A stretch of 64,000 nt of DNA from Azospirillum cavernae (GTDB lineage Bacteria > Pseudomonadota > Alphaproteobacteria > Azospirillales > Azospirillaceae): the NCBI RefSeq assembly GCF_003590795.1, contig NZ_QYUL01000001.1, forward strand, positions 637,001 to 701,000, in the 5' to 3' direction. The notes beneath the pieces were generated by a model. The model was not told the origin of the DNA, did not search any database, and was given only the letters and a program-made list of their open reading frames with translations. The position numbers and the translations under genes are program-made. Position 1 is the first letter of the stretch; each line of letters begins with the position of its first letter. Shown one piece after another: positions 35,746-47,611 of the stretch.

Positions 35746-36270
35746 CTACAGAGCTTCGGTTTTGCAATTCAAAGAGAGGGCTTCCGCCGTGTTGGCGATG
35801 GCGGACAGGCACACGTCCGCCCGTTCCGGCGGGATCGCCACGGAAAAGCGCAGGGCGTAGCGTTCGCCGTCGCGGTCGGGCAGGGTTTGCGCGTCGAGAC
35901 GAACGATGTTCGCGGCGAATTGGGTGAAAATCTCCGACAAACGGGCGACCAGACCGGGTTGGTCGCCGCCCGACACCTCGACCCGGTGGGTGATGAGCGC
36001 TTGCGGGCCGGGGACCGGATCGAAGGCGAAGGGGGTGACCTTGACCTCGGCGCCCGCCAGTTCCGGCAGGGCCGACAGGCTGCCTTGCACGTCGTCCACG
36101 CTCAGGCCGCCGGGCAACTCGCACACCGCCGAGAACTCCGCCCCGCTGCCCAGCGAGGCGAACGTGGCGTCGCGCAGGTTGATTCCCAGTTCAAACAGAT
36201 GCCCGGTGATTCCCGACACCAGCCCGACGCGGTCGGGGCAAAAGGTCGATACCAACGCCAGTCCGCTCAA
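35746..36270 (-). CDS. ACT-domain regulator, GcvR-like
   Basis: 174-residue cytoplasmic protein made of two ACT domains: LVSTFCPDRVGLVSGITGHLFELGINLRD near residue 5-33 and RVEVSGGDQPGLVARLSEIFTQFAAN near residue 95-120. This is the layout of the glycine cleavage system transcriptional repressor GcvR and similar amino-acid sensing proteins. The TTG start was chosen because AGGGAGG lies five bases before it and the preceding reading is arginine/serine-rich. The C-terminus is not followed by any partner. Whether it controls gcv genes here is unknown; none is in the window. Confidence 0.78.
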   Translation of the reverse strand: MSGLALVSTFCPDRVGLVSGITGHLFELGINLRDATFASLGSGAEFSAVCELPGGLSVDDVQGSLSALPELAGAEVKVTPFAFDPVPGPQALITHRVEVSGGDQPGLVARLSEIFTQFAANIVRLDAQTLPDRDGERYALRFSVAIPPERADVCLSAIANTAEALSLNCKTEAL

Positions 36271-36310
36271 GGACGCCTCCCTGGATTGTTGTGTGTGGCT
36301 CCGGCTCCTG

Positions 36311-37072
36311 TCAGTCCGGGCGCCAATGGCGGTCCCGCCCGCCATGTTGGGCGGGAGGAACGCGCGCGATAAAGGTCATGTCGCGCAACTCGCTGATGTG
36401 ATAGTCGAAGTTGATCTGCCCAAAATCCAGCGGAAAACCGCCGCCGAACGCCCGATGATATTTGGTGGCGAAGGTCGCGACGTCGGCGGCCATCGAGGTT
36501 TGCTTGTGGATCGACTGGCTGTCGGGATCCTCGTCCGGGTTGGTGGCGAGGTGATCGCCCGGCAGCAGCTCGCAGCGTCCGCCCAGCGCCCAGACGCGGA
36601 TCGCCAGATCGGGATCGCCGTAATGGGCGCGGTAGTCGGTGGAAAACCAGCCGCCGACTTCCTCCACGCTGCGGCGCGACATCACCGGGAAATAGGCGTA
36701 ATACAGGCCATAAATCACCCCGAAATGCGGATGATCGGGCCGGTTCAGCCCGCCCAGAAATGGGAAATCCAGCTTCTCCTTGGCGGCGATGGTCTCGGCC
36801 ACGCCGTCGAGCCAGCCGGGCAGGGCCAGATGATCGTCGCTCATCGCGACGATCACATCCCCGCTGGAGGCGGCGTAGCCGGTGGCGTGGGCCGTGCAGT
36901 TGCCGCGCCGCTCCGTCTCGATCACCGACACCACGCGCGGCGCGTCGATGGCGAAGGGGGCGACCAGCACGATTTCATAATCATGCCCGACGCTGTGTTC
37001 TTGGATCGCCCGGATCGCCGCTTCGGCCAAGGGCTGGCGCAGCGTGGGCAGGATGATGGAGAAAGTCGGCAT
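36311..37072 (-). CDS. Family 2 glycosyltransferase
   Basis: 253-residue cytoplasmic enzyme with the GT-A fold: FSIILPTLRQPLAEAAIRAI at the start, IVAMSDDHLALPGWLDGV as the metal-binding acid region near residue 80, then GLYYAYFPVMSRRSVEEVGG and DPDLAIRVWALGGRCELLPG. The nucleotide-sugar and acceptor are unknown. No capsule or lipopolysaccharide cluster surrounds it. The start is the ATG at MPTFSIILPT. A small membrane-protein gene lies just upstream. Confidence 0.8.
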   Translation of the reverse strand: MPTFSIILPTLRQPLAEAAIRAIQEHSVGHDYEIVLVAPFAIDAPRVVSVIETERRGNCTAHATGYAASSGDVIVAMSDDHLALPGWLDGVAETIAAKEKLDFPFLGGLNRPDHPHFGVIYGLYYAYFPVMSRRSVEEVGGWFSTDYRAHYGDPDLAIRVWALGGRCELLPGDHLATNPDEDPDSQSIHKQTSMAADVATFATKYHRAFGGGFPLDFGQINFDYHISELRDMTFIARVPPAQHGGRDRHWRPD

Positions 37073-37127
37073 CGGCTGGTCCCGCGTGTGAGGGCTGCGC
37101 GCGTTTCTGGGAGGAGCGGCGCCCGGA

Positions 37128-37529
37128 TCAGGCGTCGCGGGCCGTTCCAATGGGCGTTCCCAAGGGCGTTCCCCCGGATGGCGCGTCCGCCCCGTCCGCC
37201 GTCGCGGCGGCCAGAGCGCTCGCCGCGCGTTTGCGCCGCCAAAGCCGGGCCAAGCCCATCATGGCCGCGCCGATGGCGACCCCAGTCAAGCCGATCACGA
37301 CCAATCCAAAGCCCAACCCGAAGGCGGGCGGCATTTCGCCGCTGGTCGGATCGAGTTGCAACAGCCCGGGAAAGGCGAAGACGCCGATCACCGCCATCAG
37401 GCCGATGCCCATGAAGGAGCCGGACAACGCCCAATAAGCCTGAACGACGCCGCGCCGCGTCGCCGCGATCCAAATGGTCCAGGCGTTGATCGCCACCAGA
37501 CACGCCAAAGCCAGAAAGATCAAAAACAT
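37128..37529 (-). CDS. Small integral membrane protein
   Basis: 133 residues with three probable membrane helices: FLIFLALACLVAINAWTIWIA, GSFMGIGLMAVIGVFAFPGL and GFGLVVIGLTGVAIGAAMMGLA, then a basic and alanine/glycine-rich tail (RRKRAASALAAATADGAD). I recognise no family. It precedes the glycosyltransferase on the same strand, with about 55 bases between, and may be a partner in envelope glycan work, but only position suggests this. Confidence 0.6.
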   Translation of the reverse strand: MFLIFLALACLVAINAWTIWIAATRRGVVQAYWALSGSFMGIGLMAVIGVFAFPGLLQLDPTSGEMPPAFGLGFGLVVIGLTGVAIGAAMMGLARLWRRKRAASALAAATADGADAPSGGTPLGTPIGTARDA

Positions 37530-37644
37530 CGGGCTGCTTCCAAGACACAATCGACCCGTTGACTAAGGCGGTCGCAGCCTTCGTCTGTCAAGAGTGGCGG
37601 TTATGGGCGGCGGCGGGTCGCAGGCGCCCGCCGCCGGATCGTCC

Positions 37645-39078
<1,434 letters not shown>

Positions 39079-39284
39079 GAACACTCCGGGTCTCAGGGGC
39101 TGAACGGATCGCGATGGATCGTCGGATCGGTGCGGATGGGTGGTGAAACCGCCGACGCTCTCGCGCCGCTGCGTGCAGTGTGGTCTAAGATTGAACATAC
39201 AGTGTGGCGTCGCGGGCGTCGTCCGGCAAGGCTTGGCGTTTCCGCGACGGCGACGGCGCGTCAGAAAAACAGGGAAGGGCGAGC

Positions 39285-40661
39285 ATGAGCGAGCGTGAGG
39301 CAAGCCAAACCACCGGACTCCAGCCGCGCGACGCCACGCCCGCCGGGGCTTCCGCCTCAAGCGCGCGGGTCCTGAAGGATCACGCGCTGCGGCTGGCCCT
39401 GACCAACGAGGTCCATGCCCGCCCGCCGGACTCCATGACCGCGCCGGTGCGCGTCACCATGCTGGCCATGCTGTCGGGCGAAGGGGCGGGGGAGACCGAC
39501 CGCCGTCATCTGGAATCCCTGTGCGACTGGGCCGGGATCCCGCGCCCGTCCCAAGGGGCCACCCACCACAGCGCCTCGTTCGGCAGCTTCCGCCTGAAGT
39601 GGGAGCGGCACACCGAATTTTCCACTTGGACCGTCTTCCGCCCCAGCGTCACCCCGGCGGGGACGCTGGCGGATCCCTTCGTTGAACCGGCGCTGAACGC
39701 CGTGCCGCGCGAATGGCTGAACGGGCTGCCGGGCGAACTGATGGTCGGCGTCCATGTCGCCGTGCTCGACGACCAGACGCCCGAGCCGTCGGCGAACATG
39801 ATGACGGCGATGTTCGGCTCCGAAAATTACGTCGGCTCGCGCATCGCCGGACGCTCGGCCACCGCCTGGACGGACTTCCGCATCCATGGCGACGGCTTTT
39901 CGCGGATGCTGGTGATGGATCATTCGATGACGCCGCGTCAGACCGGCCGTGTCGTTCAACGCCTGTTGGAGATTGAGACCTACCGCGTGCTCGCCCTGCT
40001 GGCCCTGCCGGCGGCGCGCGGGGTGCTGCCGCGCATCAACCCAATCGAGGCCGGGCTGGCCGACGTGACGACGCGAATCGCCACCCTGCGCGGCTTGCAG
40101 GACGAGCGTGATCTGTTGGATCGGCTGACGCTGCTGGCCGCGCAGACCGAACAGATCGCCTCAGAAACCTCCTACCGATTCGGCGCGGCGCGGGCTTATC
40201 ACGAGCTGGTGGAGAAGCGCATCGACGAGCTGCGGGAGATCCGCATCGAAGGGCTGCAAACCGTCCGCGAGTTCATGGACCGCCGCCTGACCCCGGCGAT
40301 TCGCACCTGCGAGGCGGTGGAGCAGCGGCTCAACAACCTGTCGCAACGAGTCGCCCGCGCCAGCAACCTGTTGCGCACCCGCGTCGAGATTGCGGTGGAG
40401 GGGCAGAACGCGGAACTGCTCCAGTCGATGGACCGCCGGGCGCAGTTGCAACTGCGCCTTCAGGAGACGGTCGAGGGGCTGTCGGTGGTGGCGATCAGCT
40501 ATTATCTGGTCGGCATCGTCGGTTACGCCGCCAAGGGGCTGAAGGGCTTCGGACTGAAGGTCGATCCCGACATGTTGGTTGGGCTGATGATTCCGATTGT
40601 GATCGCATTTGTCTGGTCCGGCGTCCGGCGCATTCGCAAAGTCATCGCGGGCGACCATTGA
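39285..40661 (+). CDS. DUF3422 family membrane protein
   Basis: 458 residues. The cytoplasmic N-terminal part has the DUF3422 signature around residues 28-50 (LRLALTNEVHARPPDSMTAP) and KWERHTEFSTWT; a long helical coiled-coil region follows from about 265 (LDRLTLLAAQTEQIASETSYRF, then EQRLNNLSQRVARASNLL). Two membrane helices lie near the end (VVAISYYLVGIVGYAAKG and LVGLMIPIVIAFVWSGV). The function of the family is unknown. The ATG was picked after AGGGAAGGG. It is divergent from tldD. Confidence 0.85.
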   Translation: MSEREASQTTGLQPRDATPAGASASSARVLKDHALRLALTNEVHARPPDSMTAPVRVTMLAMLSGEGAGETDRRHLESLCDWAGIPRPSQGATHHSASFGSFRLKWERHTEFSTWTVFRPSVTPAGTLADPFVEPALNAVPREWLNGLPGELMVGVHVAVLDDQTPEPSANMMTAMFGSENYVGSRIAGRSATAWTDFRIHGDGFSRMLVMDHSMTPRQTGRVVQRLLEIETYRVLALLALPAARGVLPRINPIEAGLADVTTRIATLRGLQDERDLLDRLTLLAAQTEQIASETSYRFGAARAYHELVEKRIDELREIRIEGLQTVREFMDRRLTPAIRTCEAVEQRLNNLSQRVARASNLLRTRVEIAVEGQNAELLQSMDRRAQLQLRLQETVEGLSVVAISYYLVGIVGYAAKGLKGFGLKVDPDMLVGLMIPIVIAFVWSGVRRIRKVIAGDH

Positions 40662-41219
40662 CGCTGTTTGGCTCTTTTTGCGGCCATCGTCTGTTCCTGT
40701 TCTGACAACTTGCTTGCGAACTCCAGCCTTTCAAGGCTGGGGTTTCATACAGAAACTTTCCTGTTCTCGTTGATTCGGGCGGCGAGGATTCTTCCACGCG
40801 CGTTGCGTCGTCGTTCGATAATCGCCCTCCATGATGTGCTCAGGACAAAATCACGACGACTTTTCGCGTTCAAATAAATTTGCTGGACAAACGGACTGCG
40901 ACAAGCTGCCGCATGGTTTAACCCTTCATAACGCTCAAGCTTTCTGTTCCAACGGAGTCGGAAACCGCTTGTCGTTGTTGGTCAGCCGCAGGGTTAGGAA
41001 TCGCTTGTAACCGAGTGTGATGTAGGGATAAGCTCGGCCTGCGGGGAAATGACGCCCTCAGAATGGCACGAACCCTGCATTATCCGGTTTTTGCTAAAGC
41101 GCCCAATCGTATTCCAGATGCATTGATCGGAGTGCGAACAATTATGGGCGAAAGCGGTTCCGGCGGGAAGAGACGACTGCGACCTATGACGAAAGTCGCG
41201 GCATAGATGAGGGTTGGGG
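40662..41219. other. 558-bp region upstream of the cytochrome oxidase operon
   Basis: No convincing gene. It contains a hairpin CCAGCCTT / AAGGCTGG at 40723-40740 and the sigma-54-like element described separately. Short open frames on both strands show no family resemblance. It should carry the operon promoter(s). Confidence 0.5.
41064..41079 (+). promoter_or_regulatory. Candidate sigma-54 (-24/-12) promoter upstream of coxB
   Basis: TGGCACG-AACC-CTGCA matches the sigma-54 consensus TGGCACG-N4-TTGCA at 11 of 12 fixed positions, with the required GG-N10-GC spacing. It points towards the oxidase operon and lies about 140 bases before coxB. The match could be chance. Confidence 0.4.
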
Positions 41220-42065
41220 ATGAAACGGCAAAATCTGCGCGCCGCCGGACTTGGGGCGGTCCTCTCACTGGCGGGAGTCTGCGGAACGGCGGCGGCGAAC
41301 GAGCCGCACCCGTGGCAGATGGGGCTGCAAGAGGCGGCCTCGCCGGTCAAGCACCTGATGGACTCGTTCCACAGCCTGCTGACCATCATCATCACGCTGA
41401 TCGTGATCTTCGTGGCGGCGCTGCTGGCCTATTGCGCGGTTCGTTTCAACGCCAAGCGCAACCCGGTTCCGTCCAAGACCGCGCATCACACGCTGCTTGA
41501 GGTGGCCTGGACGGTTTTGCCGGTCATCATCCTGATCGTCGTCGCCGTGCCGTCGTTCAAGCTGCTCTACATGGCCGAACGGGTGCCGCAGGCCGACATG
41601 ACCATCAAGGTCACGGGCCGCCAATGGTATTGGGATTACGAATATCCCGACCAGGGCAACATCGCCTTTTCCAGCTACATCATTCAGGAAGCCGACCTGA
41701 AGCCCGGCCAGCGCCGCCTTCTGGAGGTCGACAACCGCGTCGTCGTGCCGGTCAACGCCACCGTGCGCCTGCTGGTGACGGCGGGCGACGTCATCCACTC
41801 CTGGGCGCTTCCGGCCTTCGGCGTGAAGAAGGACGGCATGCCGGGCCGCATCAACGAGACCTGGTTCAAGGCCGAGCGCGAAGGCGTCTATTACGGCCAA
41901 TGCTCTGAAATCTGCGGCACCAACCACGGCTACATGCCCATCGCGGTCGAGGTCGTCTCGAAAGAGAAGTTCGACGCCTGGGTCGCCAAGGCCAAGATCG
42001 CCTTTGGTCCGCGCGACGCCAGCCGCGACGTGGCGCAGGCTCCCATCGGTGCGACCGTCGAATAA
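41220..42065 (+). CDS. coxB: Cytochrome c oxidase subunit II
   Basis: 281 residues with an N-terminal signal or anchor, then two membrane helices at about 45-70 (LLTIIITLIVIFVAALLAYCAV) and 85-105 (VAWTVLPVIILIVVAVPSF). The periplasmic CuA domain has GRQWYWDYEYPD near residue 137 and the copper-binding GVYYGQCSEICGTNHGYMPI near 220-240 (two cysteines, histidine and methionine). It receives electrons from cytochrome c in the aa3-type oxidase. The ATG follows GATGAGGG; a TTG two codons upstream is less likely. It opens the operon. Confidence 0.96.
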   Translation: MKRQNLRAAGLGAVLSLAGVCGTAAANEPHPWQMGLQEAASPVKHLMDSFHSLLTIIITLIVIFVAALLAYCAVRFNAKRNPVPSKTAHHTLLEVAWTVLPVIILIVVAVPSFKLLYMAERVPQADMTIKVTGRQWYWDYEYPDQGNIAFSSYIIQEADLKPGQRRLLEVDNRVVVPVNATVRLLVTAGDVIHSWALPAFGVKKDGMPGRINETWFKAEREGVYYGQCSEICGTNHGYMPIAVEVVSKEKFDAWVAKAKIAFGPRDASRDVAQAPIGATVE

Positions 42066-42117
42066 CGCCGCCTGACACCGCAACGCCGAAAAGAACCAAC
42101 CCCAGCCGCCGCCCACG

Positions 42118-42137
42118 GCTTTCCGACAGCGGAAAGC
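42118..42137. other. Intercistronic hairpin between coxB and coxA
   Basis: Perfect 8-bp stem GCTTTCCG / CGGAAAGC with an ACAG loop, without a T-run. It could protect or process the transcript between the two oxidase genes. Confidence 0.5.
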
Positions 42138-42154
42138 GACGCGGGCGGGCCTGA

Positions 42155-43792
<1,638 letters not shown>

Positions 43793-43897
43793 CCGGGTGA
43801 GGACCCAACGCCGGGCGACGCTTCCAACCGGACGCCGCCCGGCCATGGGCCGACAGGGCAAACGCAAAAAGCACGAACAAGGCGGGGAGGGACGGCC

Positions 43898-44797
43898 ATG
43901 ACGGATGCAACGCTTGAGCGGGTTCCCGGCGCGTCCGCCGGAGACTACATCGAGTTGCTGAAGCCTCGGGTCATGTCGTTGGTGGTGTTCACCGGGCTGG
44001 CCGGGCTGGTGCTGGCGCCCGGACACATTCACCCGCTGATTGGCGCGGTGGCGGTGCTGTGCATCGCGGTGGGCGCGGGCGCGTCGGGCGCCATCAACAT
44101 GTGGTACGACCGCGACATCGACGCGGTCATGACCCGCACGGCCAACCGCCCGATCCCCTCGGGCCGGGTCGGCGCGGATGAGGCTCTGGGCTTTGGCTGC
44201 ACGCTGGCCGTGCTGTCCACTCTGGTGATGGGGGTTGGCGTCAATTGGACGGCGGCGGCGTTGCTGGCGCTGACCATCCTGTTCTACATCGTCGTCTACA
44301 CCATGGGCCTGAAGCGGCGGACGCCGCAAAACATCGTCATCGGCGGCGCGGCGGGGGCCTTCCCGCCGATGATCGGGTGGGCGGCGGTGACGGGCGACGT
44401 CGCCGTGCCGTCGATCCTGCTGTTTTTGCTGATCTTCCTGTGGACGCCGCCGCATTTCTGGGCGCTGGCGCTGTTCCGCAACGGCGACTACACCCGCGCG
44501 GGCGTGCCGATGATGCCGGTGGTCGCCGGACCGCGATCGACCAAGCGGCAGATGCTGGTCTACACGCTGGTCCTGCTGCCGGTCGCCGCGTCCCCCTATT
44601 TCGTCGGGATCGCCGGACCCGTCTATCTGGCGGCGTCGAGCCTGCTGGGCTTGATGTTCGTCGGCTGCGCCGTGCGCGTGCTGCTGTCCAGCGACGACGG
44701 CCCGGCCAAGAAGATGTTTGGCTTTTCCATCCTGTATCTGTTCCTGCTGTTCGCCCTGATGATCGGCGAGCGGCTTGTCGTTGGAGGTGGGGCATGA
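43898..44797 (+). CDS. ctaB: Protohaem IX farnesyltransferase (haem O synthase)
   Basis: Integral membrane prenyltransferase of 299 residues that adds a farnesyl group to haem b, the first step to haem a. [43 protein letters not shown] (NxxxDxxxD, near residue 68-75) and [17 protein letters not shown] with [12 protein letters not shown] are the usual motifs. Nine or so helices. The stop overlaps the next gene as ATGA. RBS GGGGAGG lies upstream. Confidence 0.96.
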   Translation: MTDATLERVPGASAGDYIELLKPRVMSLVVFTGLAGLVLAPGHIHPLIGAVAVLCIAVGAGASGAINMWYDRDIDAVMTRTANRPIPSGRVGADEALGFGCTLAVLSTLVMGVGVNWTAAALLALTILFYIVVYTMGLKRRTPQNIVIGGAAGAFPPMIGWAAVTGDVAVPSILLFLLIFLWTPPHFWALALFRNGDYTRAGVPMMPVVAGPRSTKRQMLVYTLVLLPVAASPYFVGIAGPVYLAASSLLGLMFVGCAVRVLLSSDDGPAKKMFGFSILYLFLLFALMIGERLVVGGGA

Positions 44798-44961
44798 CCG
44801 TTGTGGATCGGGAACTTCCGGGCCGACAGGACGCCGCCCAAGTGGCCAGCGAGCGGGCCAAGCGCCTGCGCGGGCGCAATCTGGCGGTGCTCGCCGGGCT
44901 GATCGGTCTGGTGGCGCTGTTCTACGGCATCACCGTCGTGCGCATGAGCATGGGGCATTGA
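44794..44961 (+). CDS. CoxF-like small oxidase assembly protein
   Basis: 55-residue single-helix membrane protein ([20 protein letters not shown], then [21 protein letters not shown]). Its start overlaps the ctaB stop (ATGA) and it ends a few bases before ctaG. The position between ctaB and ctaG and the small size match CoxF, found in alphaproteobacterial aa3 operons and thought to help assembly; the exact role is unknown. Confidence 0.85.
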   Translation: MTVVDRELPGRQDAAQVASERAKRLRGRNLAVLAGLIGLVALFYGITVVRMSMGH

Positions 44962-44965
44962 CGCG

Positions 44966-45574
44966 ATGGACCGCGCGCTGCGCCGCCGCAACCTCGTCAT
45001 CCTGACCTCGCTCTTCGGGCTGGTCTTCGGGATGATCGGGCTGACCTACGCCTCGTCGCCGCTCTATTCGCTGTTCTGCTCGGTCACGGGCTTTGGCGGG
45101 ACGACGCAGCGGGCGGCGGCGGCGGCGGCGACGGTGATCGACCGCAAGGTGACGATCCGCTTCAACGCCGACACCAACATGAATTTGCCCTGGTCCTTCC
45201 GGCCCGAGCAAAAGGACATGGTGTTGAAGATGGGCGAAACCGGCTTCGCCGCCTACCGGGCGGAAAGCCGCTCGACGCGGGCGACGGTCGGCACGGCGGT
45301 CTACAACGTCACGCCGGACAAGGTCGGGCAGTATTTCAACAAGCTCGAATGCTTTTGCTTCACCGAGCAGATTTTGCAGCCGGGGCAGTCGGTGGACATG
45401 CCGGTCGCGTTCTTCGTCGATCCGGCGATGAACAACGACCCCAACATGGACGACGTCACCACCATCACGCTGTCCTACACCTTCTTCCGCGCCAAAGACA
45501 GCGACGCCGTTCTGGCGCAGCGGGCGCCGGGAAGCAATCAAAAGGCGGCGCCCAGCGCGACCGCCACAAACTGA
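44966..45574 (+). CDS. ctaG: Cytochrome oxidase copper chaperone CtaG (Cox11)
   Basis: 202 residues: an N-terminal helix (LVILTSLFGLVFGMIGLTYA), then the immunoglobulin-like periplasmic domain. SPLYSLFCSVTGFGG and KLECFCFTEQ carry the conserved cysteines; the latter CFCF pair binds Cu(I) for delivery to the CuB site of subunit I. RFNADTNMNLPWSFRP and SVDMPVAFFVDPAM are also typical. The alanine run AAAAAA near 50 is a local oddity. Five bases after the CoxF-like gene. Confidence 0.95.
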   Translation: MDRALRRRNLVILTSLFGLVFGMIGLTYASSPLYSLFCSVTGFGGTTQRAAAAAATVIDRKVTIRFNADTNMNLPWSFRPEQKDMVLKMGETGFAAYRAESRSTRATVGTAVYNVTPDKVGQYFNKLECFCFTEQILQPGQSVDMPVAFFVDPAMNNDPNMDDVTTITLSYTFFRAKDSDAVLAQRAPGSNQKAAPSATATN

Positions 45575-45594
45575 ACCATTGGGGTTGAGAGACG

Positions 45595-46464
45595 ATGGCC
45601 GACATCACCCACGGGCACGCGCCGCAAGAACCATCCGCCTCGATTGGGGCCGGTGTTCCGCATCCTTACCATCTGGTCAGCCCCAGCCCATGGCCCTTGC
45701 TGGGCGCCTTCGCGGGCGGCTTGTTGGCGACCGGCATGGTCCTGTACATGCACGGGTCGGGCAAGCTGCTGCTGATCCTGGGCGTTCTGTCGATCCTGGG
45801 CGTGATGTTCGGCTGGTGGCGTGACGTCATCAAGGAGGCGGTGGTCGAAAAGGCGCACACGCCGGTGGTGAAGATCGGCCTGCGCTATGGCATGGCGCTG
45901 TTCATCGCCTCGGAGGTGATGTTCTTCGCCGCCTTCTTCTGGGCCTTCTTTGGCGCGGCGCTGTTCCCCAAGGCGTCGCCGACCAACCCGGAGGCCCATT
46001 GGCCGCCGCCGGGCATCGAGGTGATCGACCCGTTCCACATGCCGCTGATGATGACGTTGATCCTGCTGCTGTCGGGCGTCACCGTCACCTGGGCGCACCA
46101 CGCCATCATCGAAGGCAAGATGAAGGAAGCCTCCAAGGCGCTGGGCATCACCGTTCTGCTGGGCGTGATGTTCACCTTCTTCCAGGGCTATGAATACGCC
46201 CACGCCGCCTTCAAATTCACCGACGGCATCTTTCCGTCCACCTTCTACATGGCCACTGGCTTCCATGGCTTCCATGTGCTGGTCGGCACCATCTTCCTGG
46301 CGGTCTGCTGGATCCGCACCAACAAGGGTCATTTCACCCCGGAAAGCCATTTCGGCTTCGAGGCGGCGGCCTGGTACTGGCACTTCGTGGACGTGGTGTG
46401 GCTGTTCCTGTTCATCTCGGTCTATTGGTGGGGCGGCCTTGGCGGCGCGCATGGTGGCCATTGA
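45595..46464 (+). CDS. coxC: Cytochrome c oxidase subunit III
   Basis: 289 residues with seven membrane helices: HPYHLVSPSPWPLLGAFAGG near residue 22-42, WWRDVIKEA, then FIASEVMFFAAFFWAFFGAAL, NTxxLLLSG-like TLILLLSGVTVTWAHHA and ending FVDVVWLFLFISVYWWGG. It stabilises the oxidase core. The ATG follows a GTTGAGAG-type purine stretch about 20 bases after ctaG. Confidence 0.96.
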   Translation: MADITHGHAPQEPSASIGAGVPHPYHLVSPSPWPLLGAFAGGLLATGMVLYMHGSGKLLLILGVLSILGVMFGWWRDVIKEAVVEKAHTPVVKIGLRYGMALFIASEVMFFAAFFWAFFGAALFPKASPTNPEAHWPPPGIEVIDPFHMPLMMTLILLLSGVTVTWAHHAIIEGKMKEASKALGITVLLGVMFTFFQGYEYAHAAFKFTDGIFPSTFYMATGFHGFHVLVGTIFLAVCWIRTNKGHFTPESHFGFEAAAWYWHFVDVVWLFLFISVYWWGGLGGAHGGH

Positions 46465-46506
46465 GGGGGCGGTCATTGAGGAGCCGAGCGTGAGGAGCCT
46501 GGGCGG

Positions 46507-46878
46507 TTGACCGGCTATCATCCGAACATTTCCCCGGTCACGGCGGGCCTGCGTTGCGCATGCCCGCGCTGTGGCCGGGGAAAGCTGTTCAAGGGCTTTC
46601 TGGACGTCGCCGAACGCTGCGACGTCTGCGGTCTCGATTTTTCCAAGGTGGACAGCGGCGACGGCCCGGCGGTCTTCCTCATCTTCATTTTGAATTTTCT
46701 GATCGTGCCGATGGCGCTGTGGGTGTCGATGTCGGTGGATTGGCCGTTGTGGCTGCACGCCATCGTCTGGAGCGTCGTCGTCACCGGCCTGACGCTTGGC
46801 ATGCTGCGCCCGGCCAAGGCGCTGGTCATCGCCCAGCAATACCGCTTTCGCCGCAGCGAGCTTGAGTCGGGCGAATGA
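46507..46878 (+). CDS. DUF983 family membrane protein
   Basis: 123 residues. Two zinc-ribbon-like cysteine pairs, CACPRCGRGKLF and CDVCGLDF, are followed by two membrane helices (FLIFILNFLIVPMALWVSM and LHAIVWSVVVTGLTLGML). DUF983 genes sit between coxC and SURF1 in many alphaproteobacteria and are thought to aid oxidase biogenesis. The start is a TTG with GAGGAG 12 bases upstream. Its stop overlaps the SURF1 start as ATGA. Confidence 0.88.
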   Translation: MTGYHPNISPVTAGLRCACPRCGRGKLFKGFLDVAERCDVCGLDFSKVDSGDGPAVFLIFILNFLIVPMALWVSMSVDWPLWLHAIVWSVVVTGLTLGMLRPAKALVIAQQYRFRRSELESGE

Positions 46879-47606
46879 GTGGCGCACGCGTCTTCCGTCC
46901 CACCCTGGCCGCGACGCTGACGACCATTCCGGCCATCGCCGTCATGCTGGGGCTGGGGACGTGGCAACTCCAACGCATGGCGTGGAAAACCGACCTGATC
47001 GCCCGGGTGGCGGAGCGGGTCACGGCGCCGCCGGTCGCCCTGCCGGTCGCGCTTGACGATCCCGCCGCGTGGGAGTTCCGCCCGGTCACGCTGTCGGGCC
47101 AATTTCGGAACGATCACGAGATGCTGCTGCTCGCCCGCCCGCGCCAGGGGCAGGCGGGGTATGAGGTGATGACGCCCTTCCAGCGCGCCGACGGCGGCGG
47201 CGTGGTGCTGGTCAATCGCGGTTTCGTGCCGATGGACAAGCGCGCGGCGGCCAGCCGCGCGGCGGGCCGCGTCGAGGGGCCGACCAGCCTGCGCGGCATC
47301 GTCCGTTTGCCGCAGAGCGCCGGACTGTTCCAGCCCGACAACGCGCCGGGCGCCGAGGTCTGGATGCGCGCCGATCCGGCGGCGATGGCGGCGGCGCAAG
47401 CGCTGGGGCCGGTCGCCCCCTTCCTGGTGGAGGCGCTGCCCGGCCAAACGCCGGGCAACCTGCCCGCCGGGATCGAACCGCGCGTTGAGTTGCCCAACAA
47501 CCACGCGCAGTACGCCTTGACGTGGTATGGGCTGGCGGCGACGCTTGCGGTTGTGTATGTGCTGTCACAACGCAAAAGCCGCCGCGACGGCGAATCCAAC
47601 AGGTAG
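46875..47606 (+). CDS. SURF1 family oxidase assembly protein
   Basis: 243 residues with an N-terminal helix (ATLTTIPAIAVMLGLGTWQLQRM, ending in the conserved GTWQLQR) and a C-terminal helix (YALTWYGLAATLAVVYVL). Between them FRPVTLSGQF, YEVMTPFQRADGGGVVLVNRGFVP and PNNHAQYALTWYGLA match SURF1, which takes part in haem a insertion. Its overlap with DUF983 and the closely following M32 gene suggest one long transcript. Confidence 0.92.
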   Translation: MSGARVFRPTLAATLTTIPAIAVMLGLGTWQLQRMAWKTDLIARVAERVTAPPVALPVALDDPAAWEFRPVTLSGQFRNDHEMLLLARPRQGQAGYEVMTPFQRADGGGVVLVNRGFVPMDKRAAASRAAGRVEGPTSLRGIVRLPQSAGLFQPDNAPGAEVWMRADPAAMAAAQALGPVAPFLVEALPGQTPGNLPAGIEPRVELPNNHAQYALTWYGLAATLAVVYVLSQRKSRRDGESNR

Positions 47607-47611
47607 GCCGC

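Noticed and set aside
40668-40877. Short plus-strand open frame in the region before coxB
   Set aside because: No ribosome site, serine/arginine-rich reading without domain pattern, and no continuity with known families.
40994-41395. Minus-strand frame overlapping the coxB start
   Set aside because: It overlaps the well-supported coxB gene, has an implausible cysteine- and proline-rich composition, and looks like a shadow frame.
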